This document shows, piece by piece, positions 6,157 to 14,306 of a stretch of 17,222 bases of DNA. The notes under the pieces are model-generated. The model had not been told where the DNA came from. It was given only the letters and a program-made list of their open reading frames with translations, and ran no database searches. A program made the translations under genes and the position numbers. This DNA is from Bordetella parapertussis (GTDB lineage: Bacteria; Pseudomonadota; Gammaproteobacteria; Burkholderiales; Burkholderiaceae_C). How positions within the stretch are numbered: position 1 is the first letter of the stretch; every line of letters begins with the position of its first letter. The DNA is taken from the NCBI GenBank assembly GCA_945888535.1, contig CAMDAN010000048.1, forward strand, positions 1 to 17,222. Reading direction: 5' to 3'.

Positions 6157-7368
6157 TTATGACGCCGCCTTTGGCGCTTGCATTCCCCAGGCCACCCCGA
6201 GCCACGCCAGTATGGCAAGGCTGCTGAGTAAAAACAAGCCGGGCGCACCCGCAGTTTTAACCACCCAGCCGCCCACGGCGCCACCTACAAAAAATCCCAA
6301 AGACTGCAAGGTGTTGTAAACCCCTAGGGCGGTCCCGCGCGAGGATAAGGGCGCTAAGCGCGAGGCCATGCTGGGTTGGCTGGCTTCGAGAATGTTGAAG
6401 GCGCAAAAAAACGCGAACAGTAAAAACGCCAAAACGGGCAATGTCGGTGTGTGGGTTGCAACAAATAGAAGCCCAACTTGTACCGCACCAACTAAGCCCA
6501 CTGCCCACAAAAATACAGCCCGCAAATAGCCGCGTTTTTCTAAAGGAAAAAGCGTTGCGCCCATAACAAAAAAGGACGCCAAGACGGCGGGCAAGTAAAG
6601 AGTCCAGTGGTGGTCTTTGTCTAAACCTGCTTGGACCATCATGGCTGGAAGCGCCATCCACATAGAGAGTTGCACCGCGTGTAATACAAAGACGCCAAAA
6701 TCCAGGCGCAATAGCCCGGGGTGCGATAGCACTTGGCGCAGGCCGCCGCGACCATCCGCCACGTGTTCTGTCGGCTCAGGCGGAACCCACCAGACCACCA
6801 CACCAATCCCAGCAACCGCCAAGACCGCAGTGATCGCAAACAAACCATGCAAACCCACAACGGCGGCCAGCAGGGGGGACAAAACCAAAGATAAGGCGAA
6901 CATCAAACCAATACTGGCTCCGACCAAGGCCATGGCTTTGGTTCGCACCACGTCGCGGGTTTGGTCTGCCAAAAGCGCAGTCACTGCCGCAGATATAGCC
7001 CCAGCTCCTTGGACAGAGCGGCCCACGACCAGCCAAAGCAAAGTGGGCGCCCAAGCGGCCAAAGCACTGCCCAAGGCAAAAATCACCAACCCCACCACCA
7101 TCACGCGCTTGCGCCCAAACCGGTCCGAGGCCATGCCAAAGGGAATTTGAAGGATGCCTTGGGTGAGGCCGTAAATGCCCATGGCCAAGCCGACCCACGC
7201 CGCGTCGTCACCACCTGGGTATTTACGCGCTTCTAATACGAATACGGGCAACACCAGAAACAATCCCAGCATACGTAGCGCAAAAATAGAGGCCAAAGAG
7301 GCGCTGGCGCGCCGCTCCATAGGCAGCATGACAGAGCTAGAAGGATCAATTACGGGGGGGTGAGACAC
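6157..7368 (-). CDS. Major facilitator superfamily transporter (YajR-like, without the C-terminal YAM domain)
   Basis: This is a 12-helix inner-membrane transporter, probably a proton-driven exporter; the substrate cannot be read from the sequence. The conserved MFS motif A, GMASDRFGRKRVMVVG, lies between TM2 and TM3. The segment FALRMLGLFLVLPVFVLEA is TM1 of the YajR-type subgroup, and VGRSVQGAGAISAAVTALLAD is the TM4 region of the same group. The listed start is GTG 7368 (403 residues). ATG at 7329 or 7320 is equally possible, since the conserved part begins at MERRASASLASIFALRM and no start has a good Shine-Dalgarno. The protein stops after TM12. It is divergent from uvrA (58-bp gap) and is followed by ssb on the same strand. 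Confidence 0.88.
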   Translation of the reverse strand: MSHPPVIDPSSSVMLPMERRASASLASIFALRMLGLFLVLPVFVLEARKYPGGDDAAWVGLAMGIYGLTQGILQIPFGMASDRFGRKRVMVVGLVIFALGSALAAWAPTLLWLVVGRSVQGAGAISAAVTALLADQTRDVVRTKAMALVGASIGLMFALSLVLSPLLAAVVGLHGLFAITAVLAVAGIGVVVWWVPPEPTEHVADGRGGLRQVLSHPGLLRLDFGVFVLHAVQLSMWMALPAMMVQAGLDKDHHWTLYLPAVLASFFVMGATLFPLEKRGYLRAVFLWAVGLVGAVQVGLLFVATHTPTLPVLAFLLFAFFCAFNILEASQPSMASRLAPLSSRGTALGVYNTLQSLGFFVGGAVGGWVVKTAGAPGLFLLSSLAILAWLGVAWGMQAPKAAS

Positions 7369-7412
7369 GCAGGAGCTTTACAAATCGTTGGAGATTCGTA
7401 TTGTGCCCCAGC

Positions 7413-7418
7413 GATAAT
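7413..7418 (+). promoter_or_regulatory. Candidate -10 box of the uvrA promoter
   Basis: GATAAT lies 8 nt before the TTG start of uvrA, in the 58-bp gap shared with the divergent MFS gene. TTGGAG at 7388-7393 could be a -35 box, but the 19-nt spacing is long. I find no CTGT-N8-ACAG LexA box in the gap, so SOS control is not apparent here. Confidence 0.4.
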
Positions 7419-7426
7419 GCTCGGTT

Positions 7427-10400
7427 TTGTCCGGCACGCACGTTTTGAACTCTCCCCACACTCCTTTTGATTTGGCTGGCGCACTAGGCGAACAGCCTGA
7501 CGCGTATTTAGGCGCGGTGCTGCGGCAAGACCGGATCAGCGTGCGTGGAGCACGAACGCACAACCTCAAAAATATTGACCTCGATATTCCGCGCAACCAG
7601 CTCGTAGTCATTACGGGCTTAAGTGGTTCAGGCAAATCAAGCCTGGCGTTTGACACGCTGTACGCCGAAGGCCAGCGCCGCTACGTCGAGAGTTTGTCCA
7701 CCTATGCGCGGCAGTTTTTGCAACTCATGGACAAACCTGACGTGGACATGATCGAAGGGCTTTCACCGGCCATCTCCATCGAGCAAAAAGCCACCTCACA
7801 CAACCCGCGCTCCACCGTGGGCACGGTGACAGAAATTCATGACTACTTGCGGCTTTTGTTTGCCCGCGCAGGAACGCCTTTTTGCCCAGACCACGACTTA
7901 GCTTTGCAAGCGCAAACGGTCAGCCAAATGGTCGATGCGGTTTTAGCCTTGCCGCTAGACACGCGCATCATGATTCTGGCGCCAATTGCGCGTGAGAAAA
8001 AAGGTGAATTTACGGAGGTATTTGCCGACATGCAGGCCCAGGGCTATGTACGGTTTCGTTTGAACGGCAAGGTAGTGGAGTTTGACGATTTACCGGCGCT
8101 TAAAAAAACCGAGAAGCACGATATTGACGTGGTCATTGACCGCCTCAAAGTTCGCCCCGAGTTGCAACAACGACTAGCCGAGAGTTTTGAAGCGGCGCTG
8201 CGCTTAGCCAGCGGGCGAGCGATTGCACTTGAGATGGACAACACAGGCGCTGACGGCTCTCTTGTTGAACATTTGTTTAACGCTAAGTTTGCGTGTCCCG
8301 TGTGCAGCTACTCGATTAGCGAACTTGAGCCACGATTGTTTTCTTTTAACTCGCCAGTGGGCGCGTGCCCGAGTTGTGATGGCTTAGGCCACCAAGATGT
8401 TTTCGATATGACCCGCGTGGTGGCGTTTCCATCGCTGAGCTTAGCCAGCGGCGCCATCAAGGGCTGGGACAGGCGCAACGCGTATTACTTTTCGATGTTG
8501 GAGAGCCTAGCTAAGCATTACCGCTTTGACATTGACGCGCCGTTTGAGTCGTTGGATGCATTGGTACAAAACGCTATTTTGTACGGCTCGGGAACTGAAG
8601 ATATCAAGTTTAGTTACACAGTGGACTCTGGCGCTTCGCAGGGTAAGAAGCTGACTAAAAAACATCCCTTTGAAGGCATCATTCCCAACATAGAGCGTCG
8701 TTACCGCGAGACCGATTCGGCCTTGGTGCGGGAAGATCTCGCCCGAATGCGCAGCTCCCAGGCGTGTACTGAGTGCCACGGCTCTAGACTGCGCCGGGAA
8801 GCCCGCAACGTCAAAATCGGTGAAGGCCCCCAAGCCCGCGCTATTTTTGAGATCAGCCACAGTACGTTGCGCGATGCGTTTGCGTATTTCAGTACGCTCA
8901 CCATGCATGGTGCCAAAGGCGAGATTGCGGCCAAAGTAGTTCGAGAAATTGGCCTACGCTTGAAGTTTTTAAACGATGTGGGTTTGAATTATTTGAGCTT
9001 GGACCGCAGCGCGGAAACACTCAGCGGTGGCGAATCCCAGCGTATTCGATTGGCCAGCCAAATCGGCTCGGGCTTAACAGGCGTGATGTACGTTCTAGAT
9101 GAGCCCAGCATCGGACTGCACCAGCGCGATAACGACCGGCTTATTGGCACCTTGAAACACCTGCGCGATATTGGCAACAGCGTGTTGGTGGTTGAACACG
9201 ATGAAGACATGATGCGTGCGGCCGACCATGTGATTGACATGGGGCCCGGCGCCGGAATTCACGGCGGCCAGGTGATTGCCCAAGGCACGTTTGACCAAGT
9301 CAAAGCCAACCCAAAATCTTTAACCGGCCAATATCTTGCCGGAACCTTAAAAATTGACGTTCCAAACCAGCGCCGTGCCTGGCTGCCTACCGTGGCTGCT
9401 AAAGCCTACCAAGCCAAACACCCCGCTCGCTTTGCCCCCAGCCCCGCAGCTGAGCGACGTGCGCAACGGGAAGCCCGTCACCGCGAAACCTTAGGCGACT
9501 TGCAAGCTTTGCGCGTTATAGGTGCAAGCGGCCACAACCTTCAAAACGTAAGCGTGGAGTTTCCGGTGGGCTTACTCACCTGTGTCACAGGCGTATCGGG
9601 CTCAGGAAAATCTACATTGGTTAACGACACACTGTACGCCGCTGCCGCGCAAACCATCCACCGCGCCCATGACGAAGCTGCAGCCCATGAATCGATCGAT
9701 GGCATTGAGCATTTCGACAAGGTCATTAATGTGGACCAGTCGCCCATTGGCCGCACACCCCGCTCTAACCCTGCGACCTACACCGGCCTCTTTACCCCGA
9801 TTCGCGAACTGATGGCCGAGGTGCCAACGGCGCGTGAGCGCGGCTACGGCGCCGGGCGGTTTAGTTTCAATGTCCCAGCGGGCAGCGGAGGTGGGCGGTG
9901 TGAAGCCTGCCAAGGCGACGGCATGGTGAAGGTGGAAATGCACTTTTTGCCCGATGTGTATGTGCCGTGCGACGTGTGCGCCGGGCAGCGCTACAACCGC
10001 GAGACCTTAGAGGTCCTTTACAAGGGCAAAAACATTGCGCAAATTTTGGAGCTCACGGTCGAGGCGGCGTTTGATTTCTTTAAAGCAGTTCCCACGATTG
10101 CGCGCAAATTACAAACGCTGCTTGATGTTGGCTTGTCTTACATCCGTCTGGGCCAATCGGCCACCACGCTTTCAGGCGGCGAGGCGCAGCGCATCAAACT
10201 CGCCCTTGAACTCAGTAAACGCGATACCGGACGCACGTTGTATGTTTTAGATGAGCCCACCACAGGGCTGCACTTTGCAGACATTGCCTTGCTACTTAAA
10301 GTGTTGCACCAATTGCGCGACGCGGGCAACACCATTGTCATCATCGAACACAACTTGGATGTCATTAAAACTGCAGACTGGGTCATTGACATGGGCCCTG

Positions 10401-10504
10401 AAGGCGGCTCAGGCGGAGGAATAGTGGTGGGCGTTGGAACGCCTGAAGACATTGCTGCCAACCCGGAGAGTTTTACCGGGCGGTACCTGCAAAAATTACT
10501 CTAG
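7427..10504 (+). CDS. uvrA: Excinuclease ABC subunit A, UvrA
   Basis: UvrA is the damage-recognition ATPase of nucleotide excision repair; it dimerises and loads UvrB on lesions. Both ABC modules are complete. Walker A motifs are GLSGSGKSS (64-72) and GVSGSGKST (722-730); signatures are LSGGESQR (from 532) and LSGGEAQR (from 915), followed by [10 protein letters not shown] and [10 protein letters not shown]. Zinc-binding modules appear as CPVC...CPSC and CEAC...CDVC, and a CTECHGSRL motif lies in the insertion domain. At 1025 residues it exceeds the usual ~940. The excess is an N-terminal extension of about 35 residues before [12 protein letters not shown] and a basic linker between the modules (about 645-690). 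The frame is closed by TAA at 7415. No ATG precedes the conserved part, so the start is TTG 7427 or a later TTG/GTG (for example 7517). Confidence 0.97.
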   Translation: MSGTHVLNSPHTPFDLAGALGEQPDAYLGAVLRQDRISVRGARTHNLKNIDLDIPRNQLVVITGLSGSGKSSLAFDTLYAEGQRRYVESLSTYARQFLQLMDKPDVDMIEGLSPAISIEQKATSHNPRSTVGTVTEIHDYLRLLFARAGTPFCPDHDLALQAQTVSQMVDAVLALPLDTRIMILAPIAREKKGEFTEVFADMQAQGYVRFRLNGKVVEFDDLPALKKTEKHDIDVVIDRLKVRPELQQRLAESFEAALRLASGRAIALEMDNTGADGSLVEHLFNAKFACPVCSYSISELEPRLFSFNSPVGACPSCDGLGHQDVFDMTRVVAFPSLSLASGAIKGWDRRNAYYFSMLESLAKHYRFDIDAPFESLDALVQNAILYGSGTEDIKFSYTVDSGASQGKKLTKKHPFEGIIPNIERRYRETDSALVREDLARMRSSQACTECHGSRLRREARNVKIGEGPQARAIFEISHSTLRDAFAYFSTLTMHGAKGEIAAKVVREIGLRLKFLNDVGLNYLSLDRSAETLSGGESQRIRLASQIGSGLTGVMYVLDEPSIGLHQRDNDRLIGTLKHLRDIGNSVLVVEHDEDMMRAADHVIDMGPGAGIHGGQVIAQGTFDQVKANPKSLTGQYLAGTLKIDVPNQRRAWLPTVAAKAYQAKHPARFAPSPAAERRAQREARHRETLGDLQALRVIGASGHNLQNVSVEFPVGLLTCVTGVSGSGKSTLVNDTLYAAAAQTIHRAHDEAAAHESIDGIEHFDKVINVDQSPIGRTPRSNPATYTGLFTPIRELMAEVPTARERGYGAGRFSFNVPAGSGGGRCEACQGDGMVKVEMHFLPDVYVPCDVCAGQRYNRETLEVLYKGKNIAQILELTVEAAFDFFKAVPTIARKLQTLLDVGLSYIRLGQSATTLSGGEAQRIKLALELSKRDTGRTLYVLDEPTTGLHFADIALLLKVLHQLRDAGNTIVIIEHNLDVIKTADWVIDMGPEGGSGGGIVVGVGTPEDIAANPESFTGRYLQKLL

Positions 10505-10526
10505 GGGCTTAATTAAGCTGCGCCCT
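10503..10526. repeat. Palindrome at the uvrA/udg convergent junction
   Basis: The perfect 12-bp palindrome GCTTAATTAAGC (10507-10518) spans the udg stop codon. It is flanked by AGGG (10503-10506) and CCCT (10523-10526), giving a hairpin with a 4-nt bulge that could form in transcripts of both strands. There is no T-run, so it is not a classical terminator. The genes are only 4 bp apart, and this is the only structure that could mark their 3' ends. Confidence 0.4.
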
Positions 10527-11306
10527 GTCCAACTCTGCCATGGCTAGACACATATCAGCCCAAGCTTTGGCTTTGTCTGCGCCACTACGAAGCAAAGCCT
10601 TGGGCGCGTAAGTCACGACCACTGCGATGCCTTGGTAGCGGTACACCACACCGCGTTGTTTGCCCAAAGGCAAAGCCAACGCATCTGGGTGTTCGGCCAA
10701 CAACACTTGGCTGGCAAAACGGCCCATGACCAATATGAGTTTCGGTTGCGCTAATGCAATTTCACGCTGCAGGTAAGCGGCGCACTGCGCCAATTCAGCC
10801 GCTTGGGGAACGCGCCCTTGGGGCGGGCGGCATTTGGTGATGTTGGTTACCAAGGCTTGGGACCGCTGCTCGCCACCCTCTTTACCTGTACCCATGCGCA
10901 CAGCGCCAACAGCTTTGAGCATGTTGTCCAAGAGTACCCCCGCCTCCCCGGCAAAAGGCGCGCCGATTGCGTCTTCTTCTTCATCGGGCGGATCGCCCAC
11001 CACCATCCACGTTGCAAGCGCACCGTCAGGCATGGCCACCAAGGTGGAATTTTTACGCCCACCGCACAAGCCACAGGCCTGGCACTGGGATGCGGTGTCT
11101 GCGAGTGCTTCCCAAGACAAGGTATTGATTTTGCTAAGATCGTTGGACCGACTGCTTGGCTGACCTGATGCAGCTCGCGGCGCGGGCGTGACAGGTGCGT
11201 TGGGCGCTGCCTTCGGTACGGCGCGATTTGGTTGGCTAGGCAGCCACACCTCAACACCCATCTCTTTGAGCATGGCGCGTTGTCGGGTATCTAGGTCCAA
11301 AGGCAT
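10509..11306 (-). CDS. Uracil-DNA glycosylase superfamily protein, family 4-like with 4Fe-4S cysteines
   Basis: Family 4 enzymes remove uracil from DNA and carry an iron-sulfur cluster. The cluster cysteines are present: C75 and C78 (CQACGLC), C159 (CRPP) and C175. The fold segments DEEEDAIGAPFAGEAGVLLDNML, VTNITKCRPPQGR and PKLILVMGRFASQVLL are typical. The catalytic motifs differ from the family norm: motif A is GDPPD (104-108) where GEAPG is usual, and the late motif reads TYAPKALLR (232-240) where TYHPxxLLR is usual, so the histidine is missing. Residues 20-60 are a low-complexity extension. Activity or specificity may be altered. It starts 10 nt after rimI, third in a tsaB-rimI-udg operon, and ends 4 bp from uvrA. 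Confidence 0.87.
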   Translation of the reverse strand: MPLDLDTRQRAMLKEMGVEVWLPSQPNRAVPKAAPNAPVTPAPRAASGQPSSRSNDLSKINTLSWEALADTASQCQACGLCGGRKNSTLVAMPDGALATWMVVGDPPDEEEDAIGAPFAGEAGVLLDNMLKAVGAVRMGTGKEGGEQRSQALVTNITKCRPPQGRVPQAAELAQCAAYLQREIALAQPKLILVMGRFASQVLLAEHPDALALPLGKQRGVVYRYQGIAVVVTYAPKALLRSGADKAKAWADMCLAMAELDRAQLN

Positions 11307-11316
11307 GGGTTCACTT

Positions 11317-11805
11317 TCAGAGGTCTAAGCGCATGACCACCGCATCTTCGCGTTGACCGCCGGCGCTGGCATAGTAATTTTTACGTTGGGCAATGCGTTG
11401 GTAGCCGTGGCTTTCATACACCTGTAAAGCGCGAGCGTTGCCGACTCGAACCTCCAACCAGAGGTGCGTAGCGCCTTGCCCGCGCGCCCACAAAGTCACT
11501 GCATCTAGCATCACCTGGGCCCAGCCCTGGCGTTGGTACGTGGGGTTAACGGTGATGTTAAGTAAGTGCGCCTCATCCACCCCTTTCATCACTACAAAAT
11601 AGCCCAGTATGGTTTTGTCGGCCATCAAGATTTGGGCTTGGTATCTGCTGTGCAGCACATCCAAGAAGTTCCCGCGCGACCATGGGTGGGCATACGCTTT
11701 TTCTTCCACTTGCAACACCGCGCTGAGTCGCTCCATCGCCAAGGGCTCAAAGCGCACTTCGGTTTGAAGGCTGGGGGATTGTTGCAGCGTGGTGGATTCA
11801 GGCAT
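11317..11805 (-). CDS. rimI: Ribosomal protein bS18-alanine N-acetyltransferase RimI
   Basis: This GNAT acetyltransferase acetylates the N-terminal alanine of ribosomal protein S18. The 162 residues show the GNAT core: EEKAYAHPWSRGNF, AHLLNITVNPTYQRQGWAQVML with the acetyl-CoA pyrophosphate loop Q91-A96, LWLEVRVGNARALQVYESHGY, and the RimI-typical RKNYY (141-145). ATG 11805 overlaps the last 8 bp of tsaB, a translational-coupling arrangement. An in-frame upstream start at 11886 would add 27 lysine-rich residues that are only tsaB read in another frame, so it is rejected. The tsaB-rimI order is widespread in Proteobacteria. Confidence 0.93.
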   Translation of the reverse strand: MPESTTLQQSPSLQTEVRFEPLAMERLSAVLQVEEKAYAHPWSRGNFLDVLHSRYQAQILMADKTILGYFVVMKGVDEAHLLNITVNPTYQRQGWAQVMLDAVTLWARGQGATHLWLEVRVGNARALQVYESHGYQRIAQRKNYYASAGGQREDAVVMRLDL

Positions 11806-12568
11806 GGTGTGAATCACTTGCAGCGAGGCGAATTTTTTCTGCTTTGTCTGCTTTTTCAACCGCTCGTTCTTCGGTGGTTTTGGCAACCTTGTCGCGAATA
11901 TAAATCGGCATCGCTTGGTCTGCGGCCACTCTTAAACCAGCGGCAATCAAACCCGGGGCCAAACGCAGCATCGCGCTGGCTGTTGGCAAGGCCGTTATGC
12001 GTGGGGTTCTGCCATCCACAGGCAAACGGTCGGCGTACACCTCAAAAACATTACCCGCCCAGGCATCACAGCGCGCCGTATGTTCTGATTCCCAAGTTTC
12101 CAACCCTGCAGGGGAAAGTAAACAAGGCGCTTGAATGTCGGCCCAACGCTGGCCATCAAACGCGTAACTTGCGGCGTACATTTCATCCATCCGCGCATCC
12201 AACAAAGCGATGATTTCTACAGCTTGGTTTTGAGGCAATGCGCGATACCTTGCTTCTTCTGCCACTGCCAAGAGAGACGGAATGGGCAGCACGGGTAACA
12301 CTACCCCAAACGCCAACCCTTGGGCCACAGAACACGCTGTACGTAATCCGGTAAATGAGCCCGGGCCGCTGCCAAAACAAATCGCGTCCAAACTTTTAAG
12401 GGCAATATCTGCTTCTTTGAGCAAATCCAAAAGACCTTGGATCAAACCGGAGGACGCAAGCGCACCTCCTGGGCCCTCTATTTGCCAAATGCGAGGCGCA
12501 CCGTCCACCCAGCGCGAAACGGCCATGGACATCACGTCCGTGCTGGTGTCAAAGGCCAATAGATTCAT
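11798..12568 (-). CDS. tsaB: tRNA threonylcarbamoyladenosine biosynthesis protein TsaB
   Basis: TsaB is the non-catalytic partner of TsaD in the complex that puts t6A at position 37 of ANN-decoding tRNAs. The 256 residues start MNLLAFDTSTDVMSMAV, the ASKHA-fold phosphate loop, and contain the family signature GSGPGSFTGLR (66-76). The C-terminus carries a charged tail (TEERAVEKADKAEK) beyond the core fold. It is the first gene of tsaB-rimI-udg and divergent from dacB. ATG 12568 is only 8 nt from a GATAAT box on its strand, and no Shine-Dalgarno is visible, so the message may be leaderless. Confidence 0.95.
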   Translation of the reverse strand: MNLLAFDTSTDVMSMAVSRWVDGAPRIWQIEGPGGALASSGLIQGLLDLLKEADIALKSLDAICFGSGPGSFTGLRTACSVAQGLAFGVVLPVLPIPSLLAVAEEARYRALPQNQAVEIIALLDARMDEMYAASYAFDGQRWADIQAPCLLSPAGLETWESEHTARCDAWAGNVFEVYADRLPVDGRTPRITALPTASAMLRLAPGLIAAGLRVAADQAMPIYIRDKVAKTTEERAVEKADKAEKIRLAASDSHHA

Positions 12569-12576
12569 AAGGCTGG

Positions 12577-12618
12577 ATTATCGGGGAAGCGCCTTTTCAG
12601 TCTTTGCCCCCCGATAAT
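12577..12618. promoter_or_regulatory. Symmetric divergent promoter of tsaB and dacB
   Basis: Perfect 10-bp inverted arms ATTATCGGGG (12577-12586) and CCCCGATAAT (12609-12618) are separated by 22 nt in the 56-bp gap. Each arm contains GATAAT on the strand it would serve: 6 nt before the dacB ATG, and 8 nt before the tsaB ATG on the other strand. The -35 positions are poor on both sides. It could be two -10 boxes in mirror arrangement, or a regulator site that controls both genes. Confidence 0.5.
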
Positions 12619-12624
12619 GGCCAT

Positions 12625-14043
12625 ATGACTTTTCGTTCTACGTTCATTGTTGCTTGCTGTTTCTGGAGTTTTTGCGCTTTGGCGCAGATTCCAGCCAGCG
12701 TTGACGCGGAATTAGCAAAGGCAAAAATTCCGCGTGATTCGGCAGCATTTTTGGTGGTTGAGGCAGTTAATTCCACGAGCGCAAGCAAACCCCGTTTGAG
12801 CCACCGCGTTTCCGCTCCGATGCAATCTGCTTCAGTCATAAAGCTTGCAACCACCTTTGCCGCCCTCGAACTTCTTGGACCGGCCTACACCTGGGCCACG
12901 CCCGTTTTTATCGATGGCGCAGTGCGCGAGGGTGTGCTTTACGGAAATGTGTATATCCAAGGCCAAGGCGATCCCAAGTTAGTCTTGGAGCGCATGTGGT
13001 TGCTATTGCGCCGCCTACAGGGCGCAGGTATTACCTCCATTCGGGGGGACATCGTTCTTGACCGCAGCGCCTTTGATGTTCCTGAAAGTGACCCCGGCGC
13101 GTTTGACGGCGAACCTTTGCGCCCCTACAACGCCAGTCCTGATGCGCTATTGTTGAACTACAAATCAGTGGTGATGACTTTTACGCCCGCCCCAGGGGGC
13201 AACGTCGCCCACATTCAATACGACCCGCCCTTAGCTGGCGTTCAGACCCAAGACACGGTGGTCTTGTCCGCTACTGCCTGCAACGATTACCGCGCAACAT
13301 TAAAGCCAGATTTTTCAGACCCTTTGCGCATTCGCTTTACAGGAAGTTACCCCTCAAGTTGCGGGGAAAGAGTGTGGCCTGTGGCGTATGCCGATCCTGC
13401 GAATTTCGCGCTTCGTGCGGTGCAGGGCTTATGGATCAGCGTGGGCGGAAAGCTCTCGGGCTCAGTGCGTTTTGGAAACGTACCACAGCGCCTTGCTTCA
13501 GAAAAACCACTATTCGAAGTCCGCTCAGCGCCCTTGGCGGAGATCATTCGCGACATCAATAAGTTCAGCAATAACGTGATGGCGCAACAACTGTTTTTGA
13601 CATTGGGGCGTGATGGCAATGGCTCTGCAGGCAATTTTCCTGCTTCACGCACTCTGATGCAGCGCTGGTGGCAAGAGCGCATTAGCCAAGACGAGCCTTT
13701 GAACATAGACAACGGCTCGGGCTTATCGCGCACCGAGCGTATCAGCGCCCAAGCCTTGGGGCGCTTGCTCCATAGCGCGTACCGCTCGCCCCTGATGCCC
13801 GAACTCATTGCTTCTTTGCCCATTAGCGGTATCGACGGAACGATGAAGCGCAGCAAATCCAACAGCCAAGGCAGCGCCCACTTGAAAACCGGAAGCATCA
13901 ACGGCGTCACCGCCATTGCAGGCTTTGTTCACGCCACCAGCGGCAAACACTATGTTTTGGTCGCCTTGGTAAATCACCCCAACGCCCCAGCCGCCCGCGC
14001 TGCGTTTGACGCGCTTGTGGACTGGACCGCACAAGAACGCTGA
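12625..14043 (+). CDS. dacB: D-alanyl-D-alanine carboxypeptidase/endopeptidase, PBP4 (DacB) family
   Basis: This is a periplasmic serine DD-peptidase that trims peptidoglycan cross-links and pentapeptides. The 472-residue precursor has a signal peptide (about 1-20, cleavage after ALA). All three penicillin-binding motifs are present: S70-x-x-K73 (SVIK), S315-N-N317 and K421-T-G423. The long insertion between the first two motifs (about 90-300) is typical of the S13/PBP4 family, whose E. coli member has 477 residues. ATG 12625 is chosen over an in-frame TTG at 12604, because the signal peptide starts there and the TTG lies before the -10-like box. No Shine-Dalgarno is visible. A SemiSWEET gene follows at 8 nt. 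Confidence 0.95.
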   Translation: MTFRSTFIVACCFWSFCALAQIPASVDAELAKAKIPRDSAAFLVVEAVNSTSASKPRLSHRVSAPMQSASVIKLATTFAALELLGPAYTWATPVFIDGAVREGVLYGNVYIQGQGDPKLVLERMWLLLRRLQGAGITSIRGDIVLDRSAFDVPESDPGAFDGEPLRPYNASPDALLLNYKSVVMTFTPAPGGNVAHIQYDPPLAGVQTQDTVVLSATACNDYRATLKPDFSDPLRIRFTGSYPSSCGERVWPVAYADPANFALRAVQGLWISVGGKLSGSVRFGNVPQRLASEKPLFEVRSAPLAEIIRDINKFSNNVMAQQLFLTLGRDGNGSAGNFPASRTLMQRWWQERISQDEPLNIDNGSGLSRTERISAQALGRLLHSAYRSPLMPELIASLPISGIDGTMKRSKSNSQGSAHLKTGSINGVTAIAGFVHATSGKHYVLVALVNHPNAPAARAAFDALVDWTAQER

Positions 14044-14051
14044 AACAATAT

Positions 14052-14306
14052 ATGCAAATTTCTGATTGGGTTGGTAGCCTCGCAGCCACCTTAACCACCG
14101 TGAGTTTTATTCCCCAAGCCCTGCACACCTACCGCAGCAAAGATGTGGGTGGCATTTCCCTTTTGGGGTACAGCAGTTTTACCGTAGGCGTCGGGATGTG
14201 GCTGATTTATGGATTGTTGCTGCGCGAGTGGCCTATCGTGATTGCCAACGCGATCACCGTGTCATTTGCCTCGCTGATTTTGCTTATGAAAATTCGCTAC
14301 CGCTAG
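14052..14306 (+). CDS. SemiSWEET family small sugar transporter (MtN3/PQ-loop)
   Basis: SemiSWEETs are three-helix proteins that dimerise to form a sugar uniporter in the inner membrane. The 84 residues fit exactly one MtN3 repeat: TM1 with the PQ motif SFIPQ (P21-Q22), TM2 with GMWLIYG (W50, Y53) and TM3 with IANAITVSF (N66, the conserved Asn of the substrate pocket). The gene is 8 nt after dacB, with no Shine-Dalgarno, so co-translation is likely; substrate is not evident. Its TAG stop shares the tetranucleotide CTAG with the stop of the convergent SEC-C gene. Confidence 0.9.
   Translation: MQISDWVGSLAATLTTVSFIPQALHTYRSKDVGGISLLGYSSFTVGVGMWLIYGLLLREWPIVIANAITVSFASLILLMKIRYR

Noticed and set aside
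5579-6319. Long open frame opposite ssb and the MFS gene
   Set aside because: It is the complement of two certain genes with Ala/Gly/Phe-rich composition typical of a shadow frame, and it has no recognisable domain.
7369-7426. LexA (SOS) box between the MFS gene and uvrA
   Set aside because: No CTGT-N8-ACAG or close variant was found in the gap on either strand.
10803-11168. Open frames opposite udg
   Set aside because: They are shadows of the glycosylase gene with no domain or ribosome site.
11806-11886. 27-residue N-terminal extension of RimI
   Set aside because: The lysine-rich stretch is the tsaB 3' end read in another frame; ATG 11805 gives the usual RimI length and coupling overlap.
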